From: Candidatus Rhodoferax mariagerensis
GTDB taxonomy: Bacteria; Pseudomonadota; Gammaproteobacteria; Burkholderiales; Burkholderiaceae_C
NCBI GenBank assembly: GCA_016719055.1
Contig: JADKAW010000022.1
Location: forward strand, 33,532-97,531
Reading direction: 5' to 3'
DNA: 64,000 nt
Shown: one piece after another, positions 57,471-64,000 of the stretch
How positions within the stretch are numbered: the stretch's first letter is position 1
Layout of the letters: every line of letters begins with the position of its first letter
The notes under the pieces: model-generated
What the model was told of the DNA's origin: nothing
Databases searched by the model: none
What the model saw: the letters and a program-made list of their open reading frames with translations, nothing else
Program-made: the position numbers and the translations under genes

Positions 57471-57899
57471 ATGACTGACCCGATCGACCACATTGTTAGG
57501 ACCTTTGAGACCCTGAGCCTGGCCACCGTCGAAACGCTGGATGCGCTGTATGCCCCCGATGCGCGTTTCAAGGACCCGTTCAATGACGTGCGCGGGTTGC
57601 CTGCCATTCAAGGTATTTTTCGCCACATGTATGTGGCCCTGGAGAACCCGCGCTTTGTGATCACCGGGCGCATTGTGCAGGGCGCGCAGTGTTTTCTGAC
57701 CTGGGAGTTCCGCTTTGGTTTCAGGCGCTTCAAGCAGGGGCAAGCGCAGTGCATTGTGGGCGGCTCGCACCTGGTTCTCAACGACGCCGGGCGCATCACG
57801 CTGCACCGCGATTACTGGGACGCGGCCGAAGAGCTTTATGAAAAACTGCCGCTGGTCGGTGTTCTGATGCGCTGGCTGAAGCGGCGCAGCAATTCGTAG
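57471..57899 (+). CDS. NTF2-like (SnoaL-type) protein
   Basis: This 142-residue protein has the NTF2-fold pattern: LDALYAPDARFKDPFNDVRGLPAIQGIFRHMYVALENPRFVI, a strand TWEFRFGF and HLVLNDAGRITLHRDYWD. Members bind or isomerise small hydrophobic ligands, such as polyketides and steroids. It follows the SDR gene by seven bases and completes the cluster. Catalytic residues cannot be assigned. Confidence 0.82.
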   Translation: MTDPIDHIVRTFETLSLATVETLDALYAPDARFKDPFNDVRGLPAIQGIFRHMYVALENPRFVITGRIVQGAQCFLTWEFRFGFRRFKQGQAQCIVGGSHLVLNDAGRITLHRDYWDAAEELYEKLPLVGVLMRWLKRRSNS

Positions 57900-57926
57900 C
57901 ACCTGTCAGGCCTGATGATTCTGTAT

Positions 57927-58310
57927 TCAGGCTGCTGCCAGCACTTTGCGGAGTTCTTCGGTGTCAAAGGGTTTGGTGATGTAACCCACGGGTTTGACGG
58001 CCTCAGCACGGGACCGGTTGGTGCTGGTGTCAAAGGCGCTTAAAAACACAATGCCTGTCTCAGATTGAGCGCGAATGGCCTCGGCGGCCGTGATGCCGTC
58101 CATGGCGCTTGCCAGGTGGACGTCCATCAGCACCAGATCGGGCAGGAGCTGCCTGGCCATGTCGATGGCCTGTTCGCCGCGGGTGGCATGACCGACGGGC
58201 TCGTGGCCGAGTTCCCGCAGTTGCATGGCAATGTCCATCGCAATGATGACCTCGTCCTCAACCACCAGGATCCTGAGCCTGTCAGGTGTTGAGGAGGTTG
58301 CAGCAATCAT
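57927..58310 (-). CDS. single-domain response regulator
   Basis: This 127-residue CheY-like receiver has acidic residues in VVEDE (about 17-20), phosphoacceptor Asp63 (LVLMDVHL), Thr/Ser in FLSAFD and Lys in YITKPFDTEEL. It has no output domain, so it acts by protein contact. It directly follows and overlaps by four bases the kinase gene (58307-60091), so they are partners. Confidence 0.92.
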   Translation of the reverse strand: MIAATSSTPDRLRILVVEDEVIIAMDIAMQLRELGHEPVGHATRGEQAIDMARQLLPDLVLMDVHLASAMDGITAAEAIRAQSETGIVFLSAFDTSTNRSRAEAVKPVGYITKPFDTEELRKVLAAA

Positions 58311-60091
58311 GGCAGGGCGGCTTTGTCAGACTTGGCAATACTGAAGCTGACCGAAAACCTGGCACCCGGACCCACGCACAGTTCACCACCGAGCTGATTA
58401 GCCAGGCCCGACGCCAGTTGCAGTCCGAGTGACGCCTGCCGTTTAGATTCAAAGTCGTCGGGCAGGCCAACACCGCTGTCAGAGATGGTCAAACACCAGC
58501 GTGACAACGCATCCACAGGGCAGAACTCGACACGCACACCGCCAGAATGCTCGCCCGGGAACCCGTGTTTGAGCGCGTTGGTGATCAGCTCGTTGGCCAA
58601 CAGGCCGCAAGGAATGGCCTGATCGAGCGTGACCGACACCGGCGTGATATCGAGTGTGAGGTCGACCGGTGCCCTTTTGGGCACGTTGGCGCTAAAGACC
58701 TGCGAGGCCAACTGGCGCAGGTACTGACCCATGTCGATCTGGGCCAGTGACTGGCTGCGGTAAAGTAATTCATGCAGCAAGGCCATCGAGCGGATTCGCC
58801 CTTGCATGTCGCCCAGCACCGATTGGACCTCTTCCTGATGGCTGCGCCCGGCCTCCAGCCGAATCAGGCTTGAAATGATCTGCAGGTTGTTTTTGACCCG
58901 GTGGTGCACTTCCTTCAGAAGCGCTTCTTTTTCATGCAACGACGCTTGAAGTGCCTGCTTGTCTGCCTCGCGCTGCGAGATGTCGCGGGAAACGCCCAGC
59001 AGGGCCGGCTTGGCGTTCCAGCCACCGTGCACGATGCGGGTGTCAACCATGAACTCTGAGCCATCGGCGCGCAACAGCGGCAGCGGGCACGACTCACGCT
59101 TGCCCTGCAGCATTTCTGTGACGATGCTCCAGGCCGAGGCATGCACCCGTTCGGGGTGCACCGTGAGCACTGATTTTCCAAGCAGGGTGCTGTCGTAACC
59201 CAGCTTGTCGTACACCGCGGGGTTCACATACTGAATGGCGCCTTGCTCGTCCAGCACAAACACATAGTCTTGCAGGGCGTGAAAAAACCCCTCCAGATTC
59301 TGGCGTTGATTTTGTGCATCTTCGCGTGCCACCAGCCGCTCGATCGCCAGCCCGAATTGTTCCGCCAGGCGTTGCAGCAGGGTGATGGCGCTGACGGGCA
59401 GCCTTCTCACATGTTTGCTGGCCAGGTTCAGGCAGGCCCGTCCGCGCCCGGCCACGGTGATGGGCAACACCATCAGCGCCACAATACCTTCGGCCGCGAT
59501 GGACGGATGATGAACCAGTTCGGCGTCGGTGCAGGCCTCTTGGGGGTCCACACAGCTGCAGACCATGGTGCCAGCCTTGATGATGCCGGCACGCGGGTCA
59601 TCGGGTTCAATGTTGGCGGCTTGTTCTAAAAAACCATCACTGAGCCCTTTGCTGACCAGCAGCTCGTAGCCACCATCACCGCGCTCCCAGTACAGACCGC
59701 CACCATCCAGGTCAGACAGCCCCAGCACGGTGTCGAGCATGGCAGCCACCAGGGTGGGCCGGTCGGGGCTTTGTGCCAGCAATTCAAGAAACTTCTGTTG
59801 CAGCGCGGCGTGCTCAGCCAGCCGGTTTCGCTCGGTGATGTCGGTTAAGACGCCGATCAACGGGGTGGCCTTACCCGGCGCAGTCTGGTTCAGCGTCTGT
59901 GCCCACAACTCAAAGCGCAGACAGGCACCGTGCACGTCAATCGTGCGAAACACGATGTATGGTGCATCGACACTTTCGGGGCATTCCAGCAGGGCCTGCA
60001 GTTGCGCCATGTCTTCGGGGTGCACCCGCTCAACGTCAACGTGGCGCGCCAGACCCTGGAGGTTCAGTGGCTGAATGACGTGAACATGCAT
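58307..60091 (-). CDS. soluble histidine kinase (PAS-GAF-PAS-HisKA_2-HATPase)
   Basis: This 594-residue kinase has no membrane segments. It begins within a PAS-like region (1-90), followed by a GAF domain (about 95-255), a PAS domain (265-375), the HisKA_2 dimerisation motif EVHHRVKNNLQIISSL (phospho-His 396/397) and a HATPase domain (ANELITNALKHGF, DSGVGLPDDF). This light-, oxygen- or redox-sensing kinase class often works with single-domain regulators, as here. The start at 60091 lies mid-PAS, so an upstream start cannot be excluded. Confidence 0.87.
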   Translation of the reverse strand: MHVHVIQPLNLQGLARHVDVERVHPEDMAQLQALLECPESVDAPYIVFRTIDVHGACLRFELWAQTLNQTAPGKATPLIGVLTDITERNRLAEHAALQQKFLELLAQSPDRPTLVAAMLDTVLGLSDLDGGGLYWERGDGGYELLVSKGLSDGFLEQAANIEPDDPRAGIIKAGTMVCSCVDPQEACTDAELVHHPSIAAEGIVALMVLPITVAGRGRACLNLASKHVRRLPVSAITLLQRLAEQFGLAIERLVAREDAQNQRQNLEGFFHALQDYVFVLDEQGAIQYVNPAVYDKLGYDSTLLGKSVLTVHPERVHASAWSIVTEMLQGKRESCPLPLLRADGSEFMVDTRIVHGGWNAKPALLGVSRDISQREADKQALQASLHEKEALLKEVHHRVKNNLQIISSLIRLEAGRSHQEEVQSVLGDMQGRIRSMALLHELLYRSQSLAQIDMGQYLRQLASQVFSANVPKRAPVDLTLDITPVSVTLDQAIPCGLLANELITNALKHGFPGEHSGGVRVEFCPVDALSRWCLTISDSGVGLPDDFESKRQASLGLQLASGLANQLGGELCVGPGARFSVSFSIAKSDKAALP

Positions 60092-60214
60092 GGCGCTACA
60101 TTGGTGGTGAATGGGCGAATGAGCGGCGATGGTAGCGCCAAGTGCGGCACCCCGACCTGATCATGATCAAGAAAGCAAAGATTGCCTGGCCAGATCCAGG
60201 CGCGGCGCAGCGTT

Positions 60215-60955
60215 CTACCCGTTCAACTCATCGGCCCGGTCCTGCGCCGCTTCAAAGTCCAGGTCGCCGCTGTAGATGGCGCGCCCGCAAATGACGCCTT
60301 CAATGCCTTCATCTTCCACCGCACACAGGGCTTCAATATCAGCCATGTTGGACAAGCCGCCTGAGGCAATTACCGGGATTGTCAGCGCCTGCGCCAGCCG
60401 CACCGTGGCGTCAACGTTGATGCCGGTCAGCATGCCGTCGCGGCCAATGTCGGTGTAGATGATGGATTCGACGCCAAAGTCTTCAAACTTTTTGCCCAGG
60501 TCAACCACGTCGTGGCGGGTGAGTTTGCTCCAGCCGTCGGTGGCGACCTTGCCGTCCTTGGCATCGAGGCCGACGATGATGTGGCCGCCAAACGCGGTGC
60601 AGGCATCCTGCAAAAAGCCCGGGTTGCGCACCGCTGCAGTGCCAATGATGACGTAGCGCAGGCCAGCGTCCAGATAACGCTCGATGGTGTCAAGGTCGCG
60701 GATGCCGCCGCCCAACTGCACATCAACCTCGCTGCCCACGTCTTTGAGGATCTTGCGAATCGCCGTCTCGTTTTTCGGGTGTCCGGCAAAGGCGCCATTC
60801 AAATCGACCAGATGCAGGCGCCGTGCGCCCTTGTCAACCCAACTGCGCGCCATCACAGGGGGTTCTTGGCTGAAGATGGTGGCAAGTTTCATGTCACCTT
60901 GTTGCAGGCGAACACAGTGACCGTCTTTGAGATCAATCGCAGGTATTAACAGCAT
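60215..60955 (-). CDS. hisA: phosphoribosylformimino-5-aminoimidazole carboxamide ribotide isomerase
   Basis: This 246-residue TIM-barrel enzyme of histidine biosynthesis begins MLLIPAIDLKDGHCVRLQQGD, with catalytic Asp8. It has LGGGIRDLDTIERYLDAG, TDIGRDGMLTGINVD with the second catalytic Asp, and PVIASGGLSN. The usual downstream hisF and hisI are not next in the window; a histidine kinase gene follows. A 170-base gap with a REP-like hairpin separates it from hisH. Confidence 0.96.
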   Translation of the reverse strand: MLLIPAIDLKDGHCVRLQQGDMKLATIFSQEPPVMARSWVDKGARRLHLVDLNGAFAGHPKNETAIRKILKDVGSEVDVQLGGGIRDLDTIERYLDAGLRYVIIGTAAVRNPGFLQDACTAFGGHIIVGLDAKDGKVATDGWSKLTRHDVVDLGKKFEDFGVESIIYTDIGRDGMLTGINVDATVRLAQALTIPVIASGGLSNMADIEALCAVEDEGIEGVICGRAIYSGDLDFEAAQDRADELNG

Positions 60956-61046
60956 GATGCTTGAGGCTGGAGGAGGAAAACAGGGTGAAACGACAAGTCT
61001 TTAGAGACGGTCATGGGCGCTGGGCAGAAGAATCTTGGAGAAATGG

Positions 61047-61064
61047 TTCCCGCAGGCGCGGGAA
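61047..61064. repeat. REP-like hairpin
   Basis: TTCCCGC (61047-61053), AGGC, GCGGGAA (61058-61064) is a seven-base perfect hairpin of the TTCCCGCxxGCGGGAA type common between genes in Burkholderiales. It lies between hisH and hisA. Confidence 0.55.
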
Positions 61065-61125
61065 TAACAACGATGGTTCATCGTGCGGAGTGTCGCTTTG
61101 TGTTCATGAAAGACAAAAACGAAAA

Positions 61126-61824
61126 TCAGGGATTCCAGTGCAGAAAGTTGCGGTACAGGGACAAACCGTGTGCCGCGCTTTTTTCGGGGTGAAACTGAGT
61201 AGCAAAAATATTATCACGCGCAATGGCTGAACTGAAGCGTTGACCATAGTCTGTCTCGCCCACGCTGTGGCGCGCATCAGACGGTTTGGCGTAAAAACTG
61301 TGTACAAAGTAGAAATAACTGCCATCGGGCACGCCGTCCCAGATCGGATGGGGCCTGGCGCCGTGGCTGGTTTGATCGACCTGGTTCCAGCCCATCTGTG
61401 GCACTTTGTAGCGGCTGCCGTCGGGCTGCAGCTGCCCGGCCAGCTCAAACTTGATGACCTCACCGTGAATCTGGCCCAGGCAGGGCGTGCCCTGACCCGC
61501 GTCGCCGGCGTAGCCTTCGTGGCTATGGTCCAGCAGCATCTGCATGCCAACACAGACACCCATCACCGGCTTGTTGGCCAGCGCGTGCATCACGGCCGGG
61601 TACATGCCAGAGTCGTGCAGCTCGCGCATGCAGTCGCGAATGGCGCCTTGCCCAGGCAGCACCACGCGGTCAGCGGCCATGACTTCTTCGGGGCGCTGGG
61701 TCCAGACCACTTCGACCGACAGGCCACGGGCGGCCGCCAAAACGGCGTTGGTGACGGAGCGCAAGTTGCCCATGCCGTAGTCAACCACCGCCACCGTTGC
61801 CTTTGTTTTTGCTACTAATGTCAT
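61126..61824 (-). CDS. hisH: imidazole glycerol phosphate synthase, glutamine amidotransferase subunit
   Basis: This 232-residue class I amidotransferase has VAVVDYGMGNLRSV at the N terminus, the nucleophile elbow GVCVGMQMLLD (catalytic Cys) and the His-Glu pair in ATQFHPEKSAAHG. It supplies ammonia to HisF. The hisF gene is absent from its usual place after hisA in this window. hisB lies upstream, separated by a palindromic repeat. Confidence 0.96.
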   Translation of the reverse strand: MTLVAKTKATVAVVDYGMGNLRSVTNAVLAAARGLSVEVVWTQRPEEVMAADRVVLPGQGAIRDCMRELHDSGMYPAVMHALANKPVMGVCVGMQMLLDHSHEGYAGDAGQGTPCLGQIHGEVIKFELAGQLQPDGSRYKVPQMGWNQVDQTSHGARPHPIWDGVPDGSYFYFVHSFYAKPSDARHSVGETDYGQRFSSAIARDNIFATQFHPEKSAAHGLSLYRNFLHWNP

Positions 61825-61825
61825 A

Positions 61826-61866
61826 ACTGCTTACGCAATACCCACAAGGGCTAGAGGCCAATTTGC
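61826..61866 (-). repeat. dispersed palindromic repeat, copy 12
   Basis: TGCTTACGCAATACCCACAAGGGCTAGAGGCCAATTTG matches the reverse form. It lies between hisB and hisH, so operon transcription passes through it. Confidence 0.7.
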
Positions 61867-61875
61867 CACATTTTT

Positions 61876-62514
61876 CTACAAACTGCCTTTGGTCGAGGGG
61901 ACTTGCCCCAGCGCACGCGCATCAAACGCCACTGCGGCGCGCAGGGCGCGGGCAAAGGCCTTGAACACACTCTCGGCCTGATGGTGCGCGTTGTCGCCAC
62001 TGAGGTTGTCAATGTGCAGCGTGACAAGCGCGTGGTTGGCAAAGCCCTGAAAAAACTCATGCACCAGCTGGGTGTCAAAGCTGCCAATGCTGCCGGCGGT
62101 AAACGGCACATGCATCACCAGCCCGGGACGGCCAGAAAAATCAATCACCACCCGGCTCAGCGCCTCGTCCAGCGGCACATAGGCGTGGCCATATCGGCCA
62201 ATGCCCTTTTTGTCGCCAATGGCCTTGTGCACTGCCTGCCCCAGGGTGATGCCGACGTCTTCCACCGTGTGGTGGGCATCAATGTGCAGGTCGCCTTCGG
62301 CGTCGATGTCGAGGTCAATCAGGCCGTGGCGGGCAATCTGGTCCAGCATGTGGTCCAAGAAACCAATGCCGGTGTGCAGACGAGAGATACCGGTGCCGTC
62401 AAGGTTAATGCGCACACTCACCTGCGTTTCGGCCGTGTTGCGGGTCAGCTCGGCCAGGCGTGGCGCGCAGGTGGCAGGTGCTTCAGGGAGTTCAGTCAGT
62501 GGGTAGTTCGTCAT
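61876..62514 (-). CDS. hisB: imidazoleglycerol-phosphate dehydratase
   Basis: This 212-residue manganese enzyme has the paired histidine-rich motifs GIGFLDHMLDQIARHG, DLHIDAHHTVEDVGI and HEFFQGFANHALVTLHID plus GDNAHHQAESVFKAFARAL. It is the monofunctional dehydratase without the HisN phosphatase domain. The start codon region overlaps the hisC stop by four bases (TTATGA type), so it is translationally coupled. Confidence 0.97.
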   Translation of the reverse strand: MTNYPLTELPEAPATCAPRLAELTRNTAETQVSVRINLDGTGISRLHTGIGFLDHMLDQIARHGLIDLDIDAEGDLHIDAHHTVEDVGITLGQAVHKAIGDKKGIGRYGHAYVPLDEALSRVVIDFSGRPGLVMHVPFTAGSIGSFDTQLVHEFFQGFANHALVTLHIDNLSGDNAHHQAESVFKAFARALRAAVAFDARALGQVPSTKGSL

Positions 62515-63632
62515 AAGGAGGCTTTCAAGGCAGCCAGCATCTGGCGGTTTTCAGGCGCTGTGCCGACCGTCAGGCGCAGGCAATTGTGCAATAAAACGTG
62601 CATTTTAGAAACGTTCTTGACCAGCACGCCATGCGCCTTCATGCCCTCGAACGTTTTGGCCGCATCGGGCACGCGCAGCAGGATCATGTTGGCCTGGCTG
62701 GGGAACACCTGCACCCCATGCAAACTGGCCAATGCTTCGAAAAGCATAGCGCGTTGTGACCGTATATCGCGGGCTTGCGCCTCAAAAACCTCTTGATGCT
62801 CAAGCGCAAACAGGGCTGCCTCGCAATTGAGCACACTGACGTTGTAAGGCGGGCGCACCTTGTCTAGCTGCGCAATCAGCGCCTGGCGCCCGATCAGGTA
62901 ACCCAGGCGAACGCCGGCCAGGCCAAACTTGCTCAGCGTGCGCAGCAGCAACACGTGGCGATGCCGGGTCAGCCGCCCAAGGTAGCTTTTGGCGGCAAAC
63001 GGCTGGTAGGCCTCGTCAATCACCACTAGCCCGCCCTGCACGGCCACTGCAGCAATCACGGTCTCCATGGCCGCATCGGACCACAAATTGGCGCTCGGGT
63101 TGTTGGGGTAGGCCAGGTAGGTCAGGGCCGGGCTGTGCTGCGCAATGGCCGACAGCATGGCGGGCAGGTCGAGTTCAAAGTCAGCCGTCAAGGGCACACC
63201 GACAAAATCCAGCCCCTGCAACTGCGCGCTCATGGCGTACATCACAAAACCCGGCAGCGGGGCCAGCACGCAGGCTTTTTTGGCGCCACTGGATGCAGAC
63301 GGTGGCAGGCTGCATGCCAGCGCCAGCAAACTGATCAGTTCATCCGAGCCATTGCCCAGCATCAAGTCGAAGCCTTCAGGCATGGGCGCATGGCGCGCCA
63401 GGGCGGCGCGCAGCTCGTCGATGCGCGGGCCGGGATAACGATTCAGGGCCAACGCGCCCAGCCGCTGGCCCAGCGCCGCCTGCAAGTCGGGTGGCAGCCG
63501 ATGCGGGTTTTCCATGGCGTCGAGCTTGACCATGCCGCTGGCGTCTTGCACCACATACGCGTGCATGGCCTGCACATCGGGGCGGATGCGTTGCATCAGG
63601 GTGTCTGTCGGTGCGGGTGCGGGCTGGGTCAT
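62511..63632 (-). CDS. hisC: histidinol-phosphate aminotransferase
   Basis: This 373-residue PLP enzyme reads VKLDAMENPHRLPPDLQAALG near the N terminus, GNGSDELISLL, YLAYPNNPSANLW, VVIDEAYQPFA and the PLP-lysine motif RTLSKFGLAGVRLGYLIG. The Lys in LSKFG forms the Schiff base. It transaminates imidazole acetol phosphate. The ATG at 63632 (MTQPAPAP) is preferred over a 10-residue longer reading. hisG and hisD do not precede it here; an exported-protein gene is divergent. Confidence 0.95.
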   Translation of the reverse strand: MTQPAPAPTDTLMQRIRPDVQAMHAYVVQDASGMVKLDAMENPHRLPPDLQAALGQRLGALALNRYPGPRIDELRAALARHAPMPEGFDLMLGNGSDELISLLALACSLPPSASSGAKKACVLAPLPGFVMYAMSAQLQGLDFVGVPLTADFELDLPAMLSAIAQHSPALTYLAYPNNPSANLWSDAAMETVIAAVAVQGGLVVIDEAYQPFAAKSYLGRLTRHRHVLLLRTLSKFGLAGVRLGYLIGRQALIAQLDKVRPPYNVSVLNCEAALFALEHQEVFEAQARDIRSQRAMLFEALASLHGVQVFPSQANMILLRVPDAAKTFEGMKAHGVLVKNVSKMHVLLHNCLRLTVGTAPENRQMLAALKASL

Positions 63633-63771
63633 GACGGGAATGTTACAGGATGGCGCTGCCACGCGGTGGTCCGGATGGCGCTAAACACCGGCTGCCGCAA
63701 TGACCACTATCACTCAAGGTTAAACTTCCTATGAAAAAATAAAATCATAAGCAAAATCAACGGGAGGGTTC

Positions 63772-64000
63772 GTGGCGAAAAAACTGATCACCGGCATTTT
63801 CACGACTTTGGCGCTGCTGCTCGGAGGCACGGCTTGGGGTGCTGCGCCGTTTGTGGTGGATGCCGCCAATGGCACGGTGACCGATACCAGCACCGGGCTG
63901 ATGTGGGAACAATGCGCTGCTGGATTAATTGGCAACGACTGCACCGGCACGGTTCTGCGCTACACCTGGGTGAATGCACTGGGGTTGGCGGCAACGCAAA
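63772..64000 (+). CDS. DUF1566 (Lcl-domain) exported protein, 5' part only
   Basis: The first 76 codons are visible before the window ends. After a GTG start at 63772 preceded by GGGAGG comes a signal peptide (KKLITGIFTTLALLLGGTAWGA). The mature start FVVDAANGTVTDTSTGLMWEQC shows the DUF1566 repeat pattern (NGTVTD...TGLMW). Such proteins are secreted or surface-linked and poorly characterised. It is divergent from hisC. Confidence 0.8.
   Translation, partial: MAKKLITGIFTTLALLLGGTAWGAAPFVVDAANGTVTDTSTGLMWEQCAAGLIGNDCTGTVLRYTWVNALGLAATQ

Overview
The window looks like chromosome from a betaproteobacterium of the order Burkholderiales, most likely a Comamonadaceae member near Rhodoferax, Albidiferax or Polaromonas. 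This is inferred from the moderately GC-rich sequence, the gene families present (YheT-type hydrolase, a conserved Burkholderiales cluster around a cyclopropane fatty acid synthase, hisCBHA, a bidirectional Hox hydrogenase) and a dozen copies of a short palindromic intergenic repeat that I associate with this family. No rRNA, complete tRNA or CRISPR array was seen.

Layout. Positions 1-3000 are the scarred end of an integrated element: a Phd/YefM-RelE/ParE toxin-antitoxin pair, a tyrosine integrase cut off before its second catalytic box, the 3' half of a tRNA-Thr(TGT) gene marking an attachment site, and a frameshifted helix-turn-helix gene. Then come an rfaE2-type nucleotidyltransferase and a degenerate HD-GYP-like protein. 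Positions 5066-15197 (minus strand) hold a REC-GGDEF diguanylate cyclase, a 1159-residue hybrid histidine kinase, and hoxF-hoxU-hoxY-hoxH-hoxW-hypA, encoding a soluble NAD-reducing [NiFe] hydrogenase with its protease and one nickel-insertion factor. Positions 15466-18471 are a uronate catabolism module (kdgF, kduI, kduD, kdgR) with two KdgR-like operator palindromes. Positions 18518-25176 carry two DMT exporters, a cytochrome c with a probable frameshift in its leader, a YheT hydrolase operon, a complete ISAzo13-type insertion sequence and an aldo-keto reductase. Positions 25451-29806 encode a GlpC-like iron-sulfur protein with glpA and glpB (anaerobic glycerol-3-phosphate dehydrogenase).

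Positions 29824-40629 are mixed: a PhnD-PAS-GGDEF-EAL sensor, an Uup-type ABC-F ATPase, an FmdB zinc ribbon, a PIN/Phd toxin-antitoxin pair, a radical SAM protein, EVE and VOC proteins, and a LysR regulator divergent from an epimerase. Positions 40630-49940 are a rearranged accessory region. It holds an integrase fragment, a three-gene cassette of unknown function ending in a PD-(D/E)XK nuclease-like protein, gene fragments duplicated from elsewhere in the window, a chemoreceptor with a PstS-like binding protein, three small cytoplasmic proteins and a decayed IS1182-type element inserted inside one of the palindromic repeats. Positions 49941-57899 are a TetR-flanked lipid modification cluster (FAD oxidoreductase, DUF1365, cyclopropane fatty acid synthase, chalcone isomerase-like, MFS, DUF3833 lipoprotein, SDR, NTF2-like). 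A histidine kinase/response regulator pair, a partial histidine operon (hisC-hisB-hisH-hisA) and the start of a secreted DUF1566 protein close the window.

The strongest candidates for something undescribed are the three-gene cassette at 41319-42855 and the chalcone isomerase/DUF1365/DUF3833/CFA lipid cluster. The clearest structural findings are the palindromic repeat family and the IS1182 relic that interrupts one copy at CTAG.
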